A stretch of DNA of 64,000 bases from Tautonia rosea (GTDB taxonomy: Bacteria > Planctomycetota > Planctomycetia > Isosphaerales > Isosphaeraceae). This document shows, in pieces, positions 35,738 through 44,548 of this stretch; the stretch's first letter is position 1, and each line of letters starts with the position of its first letter. The notes under the pieces were generated by a model that worked only from the letters and a program-made list of their open reading frames with translations, did not search any database and had not been told where the DNA came from. The stretch spans positions 310,001 through 374,000 of the forward strand of contig NZ_JABBYO010000003.1 in NCBI RefSeq assembly GCF_012958305.1, written 5' to 3'. The position numbers and the translations under genes were made by a program.

Positions 35738-36418
35738 TCAGGAAGCGTTCGCATTCTCTGACTCTGTGAGCGGCGCCTCTGAGGCGGGCAGATTGTACGG
35801 CGGTGTGTTCAGGACTTCCTCAATCCGCCGGATCACCTCGGGGCTCGACTCCCGGTGCGGGTCCATCAGGACCTCGGCCTCCGCATGGATGGCCCGATTG
35901 GTTCGCTCACGCATTTCAGCGACTTCGATCGCGATGAACTCATCAAAACTCTTCGAAAATTCCGCATGGAACCCGGGGAAGGACGACTGGCCAGGTTCTC
36001 GCAGGGCAATCAACTCCTTGAAGCGGTCGATCTCGGTCCGCAGGTCCAGGCCGGTCGTGTCTTCCCAGCGACTTACCGTTTCTCGAAGGTGATCGAGTTC
36101 CTCCTCCGGGTCAAGATCCGTCAGGAACCGAGGCGGTTCTCCCTCGGCCTCGCCATTGAGAAAGGGCTCGATCTGATCGAGGATCTCCAGCAACCCTTCG
36201 TTGTAGTCGTATTGGAGTGGCGTATACCGAGCTGATTGATCATTGATGATCAGACTGATCTTCTGCATCAGTTCCTGATACAGCCGCTGGTCTTCCTGAC
36301 TCAGCGAAGGGCCTTCCAGTGATTCCCTTCCTCCCTGCGTCGAGTCGCCGCATCCCGCCGAGAGCAGACCCAGCAAGACCCACGTCATCACCGGGAACCT
36401 CAATCGATGGTCCTTCAT
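35738..36418 (-). CDS. Hypothetical lipoprotein
   Basis: No family is recognised. The N-terminus 'MKDHRLRFPVMTWVLLGLLSAGC' is a lipoprotein signal with lipobox LSAGC, so the mature protein starts at a lipidated Cys. The mature part (about 205 residues) is acidic and largely helical, with 'DLDPEEELDHLRETVSRWED' and similar stretches. I use the ATG at 36418, which starts directly at the signal; an in-frame ATG 36 bp further upstream adds a non-signal leader. It lies 139 bp downstream of the DUF1559 pilin-like gene on the same strand. Confidence 0.7.
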   Translation of the reverse strand: MKDHRLRFPVMTWVLLGLLSAGCGDSTQGGRESLEGPSLSQEDQRLYQELMQKISLIINDQSARYTPLQYDYNEGLLEILDQIEPFLNGEAEGEPPRFLTDLDPEEELDHLRETVSRWEDTTGLDLRTEIDRFKELIALREPGQSSFPGFHAEFSKSFDEFIAIEVAEMRERTNRAIHAEAEVLMDPHRESSPEVIRRIEEVLNTPPYNLPASEAPLTESENANAS

Positions 36419-36557
36419 AAGAGTGTGCCCCGTTGATTCTTCAAGACAGGTCAATCACGTCTGGATTCGAGACAACTCGGGGGGACGCCTCGTTCTGAGG
36501 GCATCCCCCCTCATCGAAATCGGTCAACCGTTTCTTCCGAGCAGTCAGGTGGGTGGA

Positions 36558-37598
36558 TCAGAAGGCGTCTGCCGAAATTACCTCACCGCCTCGTCTCGTG
36601 CTCAGGGCCCGATAGACATCGCGGTTGATCGTCTCCTTGATGGCGGTCACGCGACCATCGGCGAACAGGAAGTTGACAATCCCGGCGTGCTCGCTCCGGA
36701 AACCGAAGCACGGAACCCAGTTGCCGCTATTGTTCAGCCGGCCGTTCCCGTCTCCATATCCAACGTTCTCAAAGACCGTGATTTTCCAATTGATCGGGAC
36801 CGACGTGAAGGCATAGTTCCCGTTCGGGTTCGGCCAGGAGAACCAGTTGCACGATTCGTAGAGCGATTCTCCAATCGCGAAGGTGTTGCTCGTGCCGTCG
36901 GTAATGTCGCGGATGCCCCAGGTTCCACCCTGGCGGCAGACGATCCCGGTGCAGGTCGTCCCGTTGCCAAACGCATTATTGCGTACGTTCGGTAGGCTCT
37001 GGAACGGCCAGGGGCTCGTGCTGTTCGTCGGGCCGGTCGTGTTGTCGCCGGCGTTGACGAAGTAGTTCAGCTTTGGCCCCAGTGGCGCCTGACCGTTCGC
37101 TCCGGAAGGTCCGACCCCGCTGTCCCATCGGCTGAACGACGACTGGCCCGGGGACGGATCTGATGGACATTGGTAAACATTAATCTGAGTCGTCAGGGCT
37201 GTCAGGTTGATGGCTCCGTCATCCGGTCCCCGCGCAAACGGGACTTCGAAGTTGATCGCCGCGTAAACGGTGTTCTGCTCAATGTAGGGGAGGATCATTT
37301 GAAAGAAGCTGGCACGAAACACGTTGTTCGAGATCGTATTGTTCCCGGGCAGTGCCCAGAGTAACGTGGGGAACGATCCAATCGTGTCGTGATAATTGTG
37401 CATCGCGATCCCGAGCTGCTTCAGGTTATTCGTACACTGGGCCCGTCGGGCGGCCTCTCGGGCCGACTGGACCGCAGGAAGCAGCAAGGCAATGAGCACG
37501 CCGATGATCGCAATGACCACCAGCAATTCGATCAACGTGAACCCGTCTCTGCGGGAGCTCCTGGTCCGCTCCGCAATCGACTGAGCAATCAGTTGCAT
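36558..37598 (-). CDS. DUF1559 protein with type IV prepilin-like N-terminus
   Basis: The 346-residue protein begins with a prepilin-type leader. The motif 'GFTLIELLVVIAIIGVLIALLLP' follows a basic segment (R-R-D), so a prepilin peptidase should cut before the Phe. The amphipathic helix runs on into 'AVQSAREAARRAQCTNNLKQLGIAMHNYHD', then the DUF1559 body and the C-terminal 'FADGRVTAIKETINRDVYRALSTRRGGEVISADAF'. This is the classical planctomycete architecture, probably a secreted, membrane-anchored pseudopilin-like protein. AAGGAGGACGGA directly precedes the ATG, one of the strongest ribosome-binding sites in the window. Confidence 0.92.
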   Translation of the reverse strand: MQLIAQSIAERTRSSRRDGFTLIELLVVIAIIGVLIALLLPAVQSAREAARRAQCTNNLKQLGIAMHNYHDTIGSFPTLLWALPGNNTISNNVFRASFFQMILPYIEQNTVYAAINFEVPFARGPDDGAINLTALTTQINVYQCPSDPSPGQSSFSRWDSGVGPSGANGQAPLGPKLNYFVNAGDNTTGPTNSTSPWPFQSLPNVRNNAFGNGTTCTGIVCRQGGTWGIRDITDGTSNTFAIGESLYESCNWFSWPNPNGNYAFTSVPINWKITVFENVGYGDGNGRLNNSGNWVPCFGFRSEHAGIVNFLFADGRVTAIKETINRDVYRALSTRRGGEVISADAF

Positions 37599-37825
37599 TC
37601 CGTCCTCCTTCTCGCGGCCGTCCCCGTGCCCGAGCCGACAAGACCCGATCGGAGAGGCGTTCGATGGTTCGATTGGCCGTGAGGATCTGGAACCTGTTTA
37701 GCCCCGGCATGTCGTGAGATCTCGCTGACCCCGGCCGAAGCTTCGCTTATCATGGAAAGAGTTAACGTGCGTTACAAGTGTCAAACAGGGTTTTTTTTGG
37801 TGTGGACTTCCTCATGGAGGAATGC

Positions 37826-39061
37826 GTGAAACGGACTGCTCAACCCGACGAACAGAATCGACCTCGAATTCCTCTCATCGCCGGAATCACGATGGCCCTG
37901 GCCGCCCTGTCCTGGGGAGCCTGGGCCTGGTGGGATCGGCGACCCGAACGCCATCTCGATCACGCCGCCCGGCTCGTCGAGTCCGGTCGCCCAGCCTCCG
38001 CGAGTCCGTGGCTCGCCCTTCCCGAGCAGACCCCCCACACGGCAGATCAGGCTCGATTGCTCCGTGCGCAAATCGCCCTGGAACTCGGACGCCCGTCGGC
38101 CGCAGTCGCCCCCCTTGAGCAGATCCCTTCGGACGGACCACTCGCCGCCGAGGCTGCCTACTGGAAAGGGAAAGTCCTGCTCGCCGAGGGGAATCTCCCC
38201 TTCGCCCTGGCCTGGTTTGCGCGATCGCTTCAAGATCGGCCGGACAACCCCGACTGCCTCCGAGCCATGGCCGTGGCCGCCTACGATCTCGGCGACCTGG
38301 AGACGGTTCTCCGGTCACTCCGGGTCCTGACTCGCGTTCAGCCCGACGACCACGCCGCCTGGCGGACCCTCGGCCTCGTCCGCCTCCAGATGCCCGACTC
38401 GGGTGATCGCATCATGGAAGAAGTTGCCTCCGCTTACCGGACCAGCCTGACGCTCAACCCTCACCAGCCAATGGCACGTCTCGAACTGGCCGATGTGCTC
38501 ATGCGACAGGGTCACTACCTTGAAGCTCGGGAGCAACTCGACGCCTGTCGCGGACGCGTTCCCGAGGCGCAGCACCTCAGCCTCCTCGCTCGGGTCTGCT
38601 GGGAACTCGGAGACCGTGACCAGACGAGTGCCTTGCTCGACGATGCTCAGGCCCAGGGGCTTGAGCACCCCGACCTCTTGGCGCTTCGCGGCCTCATCGC
38701 CCAGGCCGAAGGTCGGCCTGAGGACGCCGAACGCTGGTTCAACCGCGCGATCGACGCCGATCCCTACAACTTCCGCCGCTATTACCAGCGCGCAACGCTC
38801 CTCCGGATCCTCGGCCGGCCAGAACAGGCCAACGCCGATGCCCAGCGGGCCGAGGAGTTGAAGCAGGCGATTGAGCAAATGTCTGCCCTGAACGCCGAGG
38901 CTGCCGCTCAGCCCACCGATCCGGTCGTCCGGTGTCGGATCGGTCGGCTCTGCGAACAGCTCGGGAAGGTTGACTTGGCAGCATCCTGGTATCGTGCCGC
39001 CCTCTCGTGCGATCCTGGCAACCCGGAAGCCGCCGCCGCTTTGGTTGCCCTGGAGCGCTAG
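37826..39061 (+). CDS. Membrane-anchored TPR protein
   Basis: From the GTG at 37826 the protein has 411 residues: a basic start, one membrane helix ('IPLIAGITMALAALSWGAWAWW'), then tetratricopeptide-like repeats to the end. The repeats show helix pairs such as 'PDNPDCLRAMAVAAYDLGDLETVLRSL' and 'PEDAERWFNRAIDADPYNFRRYYQRATLLRILGRPEQA'. TPR domains mediate protein-protein contacts; no catalytic domain is present. GGAGG lies 5 nt before the GTG. ATG 37814 is an alternative in the same frame. The divergent DUF1559 gene shares the 227-bp upstream region. Confidence 0.8.
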   Translation: MKRTAQPDEQNRPRIPLIAGITMALAALSWGAWAWWDRRPERHLDHAARLVESGRPASASPWLALPEQTPHTADQARLLRAQIALELGRPSAAVAPLEQIPSDGPLAAEAAYWKGKVLLAEGNLPFALAWFARSLQDRPDNPDCLRAMAVAAYDLGDLETVLRSLRVLTRVQPDDHAAWRTLGLVRLQMPDSGDRIMEEVASAYRTSLTLNPHQPMARLELADVLMRQGHYLEAREQLDACRGRVPEAQHLSLLARVCWELGDRDQTSALLDDAQAQGLEHPDLLALRGLIAQAEGRPEDAERWFNRAIDADPYNFRRYYQRATLLRILGRPEQANADAQRAEELKQAIEQMSALNAEAAAQPTDPVVRCRIGRLCEQLGKVDLAASWYRAALSCDPGNPEAAAALVALER

Positions 39062-39090
39062 GCGGCAATCGCCTCCCAACGTGTCTTCAA

Positions 39091-39576
39091 TCAGTCGGTC
39101 AATGTCAGGTCGTGCGTGTTTCTCCCCTCCTCGACCGTCACGTTCAGGTCGGTGGTGCTCGTGGAGGAATACTTCGCCGGTACCAGATATTTCGGCGGCG
39201 CGATGGGAAGATTCCCTTGCGCATCGGGAATCGGCATACTGCCTCCTTCAATGCTCGGGTCCATCTCCATCGATTGCACGAGCACGAGATGATTCCCGAG
39301 GATCGCGCCATCTCCTTCCGTAAAGGTGGTGAGCTGATACGACCCGTCCGGGCCGATCTCCCCCGTTGCCGACTGGCCTGTTTCCGACCCGGTGGGAACG
39401 AAGGTGACGATCCCCTTGGTCACGGGCTCACCATTGTATGTCACCGTTCCGGAGACCCTTCCAAGCTTTGGCTTGTTCGGATCGCCACCGCAACCGATTG
39501 GTAACGCAATCAGCCCAGCCAGGACCAGACCACTCGTGATCGAAGCTCTGCGATGAAGAAACGCGGTTCGAAACAC
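39091..39576 (-). CDS. Hypothetical lipoprotein with carboxypeptidase-regulatory-like fold
   Basis: The signal is 'VFRTAFLHRRASITSGLVLAGLIALPIGC' with lipobox LPIGC. The mature domain has the beta-sandwich signature of carboxypeptidase regulatory-like/transthyretin-like domains: 'GRVSGTVTYNGEPVTKGIVTFVPTGSETG' and a final 'TTDLNVTVEEGRNTHDLTLTD'. Such lipoproteins are frequent in planctomycetes, often near DUF1559 genes as here. The function is unknown. I prefer the GTG start (39576) because GGAGGG lies just before it; an ATG 48 bp upstream is in frame. Confidence 0.78.
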   Translation of the reverse strand: MFRTAFLHRRASITSGLVLAGLIALPIGCGGDPNKPKLGRVSGTVTYNGEPVTKGIVTFVPTGSETGQSATGEIGPDGSYQLTTFTEGDGAILGNHLVLVQSMEMDPSIEGGSMPIPDAQGNLPIAPPKYLVPAKYSSTSTTDLNVTVEEGRNTHDLTLTD

Positions 39577-39769
39577 GGAACCCTCCTGAACCATGCGGTG
39601 GATCAAGGAATCGATGGATGGCAACGCTTGACGAAAGAAACACTGTTGAACCCGACAGAATCACAGTTGTCAAGTTGTCGCTCTTGAAATCTCGGGCACA
39701 CCCTCCGATGATCCCACCGTCAAGAAAATCTGATTTTGTAAGAATTGTCGCGTGTCTCAGCGCTTATGA

Positions 39770-40243
39770 TCACGATGATGTCACCTGCTCAATCGCCGAT
39801 CGCAGCGCCGTCAGTGCCTCGGGATCAGTCATGTTGTGATCGATCCCGACAACCCGGAGCGTCTCCGGCGCCAGGCCGCTCTGGTGGATCAGTTCGCGAG
39901 AGTCAGCAATCGGGATCACGTCGTCCCCTGTCGAATGCAGGATCACCGAGTTCACCGTCGCGATGACGTCAGGCGATCCCCACCGTTTCCAGGCCGGGGC
40001 AATAAGGACAACGGGCACCTCGCCGGTCGAGATGGCCAGCGCGACAGCCCCGCCCCGACTGGAACCGACAACGACTTCGGGTTGTTCCGTCTCGAACGCC
40101 TCCCGGGCCCGACGGACCGACTCGGCAAAGTCCTCGTCGGGGAGGTGGGGGTTGATGACCTCAAAGCCGACCGATTTCAAGAACGTCGGCTTCACCCCGC
40201 CGGGCTTCGAGTACAGGCCGTGGAGGTAGAGGATCCGGCTCAT
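39770..40243 (-). CDS. Small alpha/beta-hydrolase (RBBP9/YqiA-like)
   Basis: The 157-residue protein begins 'MSRILYLHGLYSKPGG' (first strand and oxyanion region). It has a nucleophile elbow 'VVVGSSRGGAVAL' (Ser in GSSRG), a 'VILHSTGDDVIPI' acid-bearing strand and a late His ('VGIDHNMTD'). This is the compact serine-hydrolase layout of YqiA/RBBP9 proteins, usually esterases. The ATG overlaps the TGA of the upstream sulfurtransferase (ATGA), so the two are coupled. GGAAGGGGA lies just before it. The substrate is unknown. Confidence 0.8.
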   Translation of the reverse strand: MSRILYLHGLYSKPGGVKPTFLKSVGFEVINPHLPDEDFAESVRRAREAFETEQPEVVVGSSRGGAVALAISTGEVPVVLIAPAWKRWGSPDVIATVNSVILHSTGDDVIPIADSRELIHQSGLAPETLRVVGIDHNMTDPEALTALRSAIEQVTSS

Positions 40244-41112
40244 CTTTCCCCTTCCTCGACCGGAAGGTCGAGCCGAGGCCCCCACTCGTTCCACGATCCG
40301 TCGTAAACGGCCAGGTCCTTGAACCCGAGTCGATGAAGCTGGAAGGCCACGACCGTCGCGGCCACCCCGCCGTTGCAGTACGAGACAATCGGTCGCTCGG
40401 GATCGAGGTTCAACGACGCGATCCGCTCCCGCACTGCGATCGGATCGAGGAATCCGCCCCCCTCGGCGAAGAACAGTTCCCTTGGCAAGTGGATCGCGCC
40501 CGGAACATGGCCCCCGCGAGGCCCTCGACGCTTCGCACCGGTGAACTGCCCTGCGTCCCGGGCGTCAAGAATCTGAGCTTTGGGGCCAAGCATGGCCAGC
40601 AACTCGGCCGCCGTCACCCACATCCGTTCTTGAGCTTTCGGAGTGAAGGTCTGCGGCACAACCGAAACCGAGCCCGACTCCACCGGCCTGCCTTCCTCGG
40701 CCCAGCGGTTCATCCCTCCGTCCAGCACGCTCACCGCGTCGTGCCCGTAGGCTCGCAAGGCCCACCAGAGCCGGGTGGCGAACTGACCTCCCATGTGATC
40801 GACGGCCACCACATGCGTCTCATCGCCAACCCCGCGCGCTTCCATCGCGTTCGCAAACCGCTCCGGTCGGGCAAGTTGTGCGGGCACGGGATCATCCGGG
40901 TCGACAATGTCCACCGTCCAATCCACAAAGACAGCGCCCGGGATGTGCCCTGCCTCGTACTCCTCCGGAGCACCTCGGTAGGTCGCTTCCTCAACCCCCG
41001 GCTCGACCGGCCGAGTGCTCACGTATCCTCGAATATCGAGCACGCGAAGCTTCGGATGATTCAGATGTTCGGCCAGCCAATCGGTCGAGACAAGCGATTC
41101 GTGCGTCAACAT
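40240..41112 (-). CDS. Sulfurtransferase (thiosulfate / 3-mercaptopyruvate type)
   Basis: This 290-residue protein has two rhodanese domains. The inactive N-terminal domain includes 'LRVLDIRGYVS' and 'GHIPGAVFVDWTVDIVDPDDP'. The catalytic C-terminal domain has 'ILDARDAGQFTG', 'GGHVPGAIHLP' and the active-site loop C246 in 'VSYCNGGVAAT'. The loop fits a TST/MST enzyme that moves sulfane sulfur to an acceptor. I chose ATG 41112 (GAGG 8 nt upstream), which starts at the usual N-terminus; the frame is open for another 120 bp upstream. The hydrolase gene is coupled downstream. Confidence 0.9.
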   Translation of the reverse strand: MLTHESLVSTDWLAEHLNHPKLRVLDIRGYVSTRPVEPGVEEATYRGAPEEYEAGHIPGAVFVDWTVDIVDPDDPVPAQLARPERFANAMEARGVGDETHVVAVDHMGGQFATRLWWALRAYGHDAVSVLDGGMNRWAEEGRPVESGSVSVVPQTFTPKAQERMWVTAAELLAMLGPKAQILDARDAGQFTGAKRRGPRGGHVPGAIHLPRELFFAEGGGFLDPIAVRERIASLNLDPERPIVSYCNGGVAATVVAFQLHRLGFKDLAVYDGSWNEWGPRLDLPVEEGER

Positions 41113-41345
41113 CACCAGACCTCTGTGTCCATCCGGTTGCGATTCAGTCTCTCGATCCCACGGGAGGGAACGACTAGGATAGTGTCCGATTTCGGAATGA
41201 CCAAGACGATCCGCAGCCGGCCCATCGGACAATCGGCAGGTGCGATGCCGCGATCTCGCCGACCGCTGTCAGCATTCCGATGCTTCGAGCGCTCGTGATC
41301 AATGGTCGTATCCTCCGTGCTCCCACAAACGAGGCGAATCTTCGC

Positions 41346-42338
41346 ATGAGAGCCGCTGTGTTCGATCGTTTTGGCGAACCCGCCGAGGTTCTGCGGATTC
41401 AGGAGGTTCCCACGCCCGAGCCTGGCCCCAATCAGGTCCGGGTTCGGATGATCGCCAGCCCGGTCAATCCGTCCGACCTGCTCTATACCCGAGGCCGGTA
41501 CTCGATCCGGCCGAACCTTCCGGCCTCCCCTGGCTTTGAAGGGGTCGGGGTGGTGGACGCCGCCGGGTCGGGACTGGTCGGCAAGGCATTGGTCGGGCGT
41601 CGGGTTGCAGTGATCAACGGCGAGGGGGGCAACTGGGCCGACTTTGCCATTGTCCCTGCCTTCCAGGCAATTCCCGTCCCCGGCTCCTTGCCCGACGAGC
41701 AGGTCGCCTCCTTCTTCGTCAACCCGGCGACCGTGCTGGCGATGGTCCGTCACGAGCTGGCGGTCCCTCGCGGCGAATGGCTCCTGCAATCGGCCGCCAA
41801 CTCCGAGCTGGGCAAGATGATCGTCCGGCTCGGCCGGCACGACGGCTTCAAGACCATCAACGTCGTCCGACGCCCCGAGGCCGCCGACGAACTGCACGAG
41901 CTCGGCGCCGATGCCGTCATCGTCACCACTGATGGACCGATCCCTGATCAGGTCCGCCGGGTGGTCGGACCCGAGGGGGTGCGCTTCGCCGTCGACCCAG
42001 TCGGAGCAGACATCGGCACCGGGGTCTTCGAGTCGCTGGCCCCCTCCGGAACGTTGCTCGCCTACGGCTCCCTTACCGGCGAGCCGATCCGAATCGACAC
42101 CCGCCTGATGATCTCCGGCGGCCGCGTGCTCCGCGGCTTCTGGCTTGGCCACTTTATGCGATCACGCAGTAAGGTCGCCGCAGTCCCCTTATTCGCTCAG
42201 GTCGGCCGATTGATCCGACAGGGCGTCCTCTCGACCTCGGTGGGTCCGAGCTTCCCCCTCGACCAGATCTTCGACGCCGTTCGCGCAGCGGAGCAACCCG
42301 GCAAGCCCGGAAAGGTCCTCCTCCGGCTCCAACCCTGA
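41346..42338 (+). CDS. Zinc-independent MDR-family oxidoreductase (quinone / enoyl reductase-like)
   Basis: The 330-residue medium-chain dehydrogenase begins 'MRAAVFDRFGEPAEVLRIQEVPTPEPGP' and has 'SPVNPSDLLYTRGRY' and 'PGFEGVGVVDAAG'. Zinc ligands of alcohol dehydrogenases are missing, which fits quinone oxidoreductases and MECR-type trans-2-enoyl reductases. 'WLLQSAANSELGKMIVRLGRHDGFKTINVVRRPE' is close to the NADPH-binding region of the latter. ATG 41346 is the best start; an ATG at 41280 adds 22 residues. It lies divergently from the sulfurtransferase gene and has no obvious partner. Confidence 0.85.
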   Translation: MRAAVFDRFGEPAEVLRIQEVPTPEPGPNQVRVRMIASPVNPSDLLYTRGRYSIRPNLPASPGFEGVGVVDAAGSGLVGKALVGRRVAVINGEGGNWADFAIVPAFQAIPVPGSLPDEQVASFFVNPATVLAMVRHELAVPRGEWLLQSAANSELGKMIVRLGRHDGFKTINVVRRPEAADELHELGADAVIVTTDGPIPDQVRRVVGPEGVRFAVDPVGADIGTGVFESLAPSGTLLAYGSLTGEPIRIDTRLMISGGRVLRGFWLGHFMRSRSKVAAVPLFAQVGRLIRQGVLSTSVGPSFPLDQIFDAVRAAEQPGKPGKVLLRLQP

Positions 42339-42800
42339 TCGCATGCCCTTGAGGCTCATCGGGTTGTTTTCATTTTTTTTGTCGCCGAAAGGGCCTCCTC
42401 CCGGTAGAATTCACCATCATCGCAGTTGCATGCCGCCCTGAACGAGTTCCTCTCCAGGGGTGACCGGTCGACGTTTCCTGGCTCTGCCCGCGCCTTCCTC
42501 CACCGAATCGATGTTCCAATCGGTCCTCGGTGACTTCCCGGAACCTTCTCCGGGGCTGGCTCGCTTGCCTTCTCGTCCCGGACAACCTAAATTGCGTTCG
42601 GGTTCGGCATGCGTCTGGTCCAGGATGGTGTTTTCCGCCCAGTAGATGCCTTGGTACTCTTCCGCATCGAACCACGCTTGACGCATTGAATGTAAGCCCC
42701 GGCAGGTCTGGCGGGTGGTGACCATTGGCATCGGACGCTCCGATGCGGTTGGCCTTCCACACGTTCGCTCTCAACCGGCCGGGCGGGGAATTGAAGCACG
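42339..42800. other. Gene-free stretch between the oxidoreductase and the next gene
   Basis: About 460 bp. Overlapping ORFs in several frames lack a ribosome-binding site or conserved look. A -10-like TAGAAT (about 42406-42411) and a run of eight T (about 42373-42380) are the only sequence features noted. Confidence 0.4.
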
Positions 42801-43190
42801 ATGGCAGTTTCGCAGACTTCGGGGACTCAGGACTGGCGAGCAATCGCTCAACTCAGCTCGGGAGGGGAACGCCTCCTCTGTGTCGGCGAAAGCTCCTCTC
42901 AGGTCCGCGCCGCCTATGTCGGCGCCTGGGGAGAAGTGATCCGCGACGAAGACCGACCGACCGTCCAATCCATCTCGCTTCAGAAATGGGCCGGACAGGT
43001 CTGGGCCGGGCAGTGGGAACATCAACAATCGCTGGAAGTGCCCGCCTCCCCTCGCAAAGACAAGAGCGAGGCTCAGGCCAGTGCCAATGGCAACGGCCAC
43101 GGTGCCGAGCCCGAAGCGGATCTGGAGCCCGACGCCGACGTCGATGCCGACGCCGACGCCGACGAGGCCCCTGAGTTGACCGACTCCTGA
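42801..43190 (+). CDS. Hypothetical protein with acidic Asp-Ala repeat tail
   Basis: No family is recognised. The first 80 residues look like a small folded domain ('DWRAIAQLSSGGERLLCVGES', 'VRAAYVGAWGEVI'). The last 30 residues are an acidic, low-complexity Asp/Ala/Glu tail (DVDADADADEAPE). No membrane helix or signal is present, so it is probably cytoplasmic. GGGGAA precedes the ATG by about 10 nt. A strong hairpin follows the stop. Confidence 0.6.
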   Translation: MAVSQTSGTQDWRAIAQLSSGGERLLCVGESSSQVRAAYVGAWGEVIRDEDRPTVQSISLQKWAGQVWAGQWEHQQSLEVPASPRKDKSEAQASANGNGHGAEPEADLEPDADVDADADADEAPELTDS

Positions 43191-43200
43191 ACCTCTCCCT

Positions 43201-43230
43201 CCCTCCGCGAGGCGGGGGGGTGGTTCTTCT
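43201..43230 (+). terminator. Probable terminator after the acidic-tail gene
   Basis: An 8-bp G+C stem (CCCTCCGC / GCGGGGGG, one G-T wobble) with a GAG loop is followed by the T-rich TGGTTCTTCT. It starts 10 bp after the stop codon. Confidence 0.5.
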
Positions 43231-43261
43231 CAAGACGCTGCGATCCTCCTCTCCCCGATCC

Positions 43262-43284
43262 ATTCCCGGCCGTTTGCCGGGAAT
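43262..43284. terminator. Perfect hairpin in the convergent gap before nif3
   Basis: A perfect 9-bp stem (ATTCCCGGC / GCCGGGAAT) with a 5-nt loop (CGTTT) lies between the plus-strand gene and the 3' end of nif3. There is no T-run, so its use as a terminator is uncertain. Confidence 0.4.
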
Positions 43285-43447
43285 CGTTCGTGAACCGATG
43301 AGGGAGTTGCGATCAATTTCGCCGGAGGCGGCGACACCACCATGGCGTGTGGTCCTGCCGCTTCCGGAGCGCAATTGGTTGCGTCATGCGAGCACTCGAG
43401 CGCTTCGGTCAGAATCGCCTCGCTGCGGTACGTACCTTGATGGCGTG

Positions 43448-44548
43448 TCACGGCGTCCGCAACGGATCATGCTCGTTCGCGCTCGCCCAGACGGTCAGGT
43501 TGGGGAAATCCTTGCCAATCCGAGAGGCCAGCATCTCAACCGCCGGCCGCTCCGTGGCGTGGTGTCCGGCAACGATCAGGCCGATCCCCTTCGCCTCGGC
43601 CTCCAATGCCCGGTGGAATCGGGCTTCACCGGTCAGGAACACGTCGGCCCCCGACCGCGCCGCATCCCCCAGAAAATCGTCTGCCCCACCGCAGGCCACC
43701 GCCACCCGCTCGACCCGCCGTTCCGGCGCTCCGACATACTGCAATCCTGTCGCCGGGAGTCGCTCCCGCACGCGCTTCGCAAACGCATCGAGCGTCATCG
43801 GCTCCGCCAGCCTCCCGACCCGACCGACCCCCTCCGCCTCGTCCCGGACGATCGTCGGATACACGTCGATCGCCGGCTCTTCATACGAGTGAGCGGTTCG
43901 GATTGCCGCCAGGACCTCCGCCAGACTCGATCGCGGGCAAACAACCTCGATCCGCTGCTCTCGGGCCATCTCACGCTTCCCCGATTCCCCGAAAGTCGGG
44001 TTCGTCCCTTCCAGGCCGAGGAACGTGCCGAACCCCTCGGTCGTGTACGAGCATTCGACGTACTCCCCGATCCTTCCCGCCCCCGCCCCGAATGCCGCCA
44101 ATAGCACGGCCTCACGGTCCGATTCCGGAGTGAAGACAACCACCTTGGTCGCCTGGTGCTCCACGCCCGGTTTCAAGGGCCTGACCTCCACCAGCCCAAG
44201 TGTCTCGCACAAAAAGTCGTTGATCCCACCTTTTGTATTGTCGAAAGCCGTGTGCGGGCTATAGATCGAGATCCCCGCCCTCGCCAGCGACCAGAGGAAC
44301 CCGTCCGCCCGGTCGCTCCGTAAACGCTGCACCGGCTTGAACCAGACCGGGTGATGACTGACGATCAGGTTTGCCCCCTTGTCGATCGCTTCAGCGGCGC
44401 TCTCAGGAGTGACGGTCAAGCAGGTCATTACGTTCTGGACCGAGGCTCCCGGATCACCCAGCAAGAGCCCCACGTTATCCCAGTCTTCCGCCAGTCGCAG
44501 CGGGGCAAAGGTGTCCATCCAGGCGGCCAGGTCGGCGACGGTGGTCAT
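43448..44548 (-). CDS. Nif3-like dinuclear-metal-centre protein (YbgI/YqfO family)
   Basis: The 366-residue protein is the long form with an internal domain. The metal-site His residues are in 'ANLIVSHHPVWFK', with 'DWDNVGLLLGD' near the N-terminus, and 'VACGGADDFLGDAARSGADVFLTGEARFH' and 'IVAGHHATERPAVEMLA' in the C-terminal half. The central insertion (about 130-230) is the PII-like domain found in the long members. Family members are ring-shaped hexamers; the reaction is not established (an earlier link to GTP cyclohydrolase I is a name only). The ATG overlaps the pabC stop (ATGA), so it is translated with pabB-pabC. Confidence 0.88.
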   Translation of the reverse strand: MTTVADLAAWMDTFAPLRLAEDWDNVGLLLGDPGASVQNVMTCLTVTPESAAEAIDKGANLIVSHHPVWFKPVQRLRSDRADGFLWSLARAGISIYSPHTAFDNTKGGINDFLCETLGLVEVRPLKPGVEHQATKVVVFTPESDREAVLLAAFGAGAGRIGEYVECSYTTEGFGTFLGLEGTNPTFGESGKREMAREQRIEVVCPRSSLAEVLAAIRTAHSYEEPAIDVYPTIVRDEAEGVGRVGRLAEPMTLDAFAKRVRERLPATGLQYVGAPERRVERVAVACGGADDFLGDAARSGADVFLTGEARFHRALEAEAKGIGLIVAGHHATERPAVEMLASRIGKDFPNLTVWASANEHDPLRTP

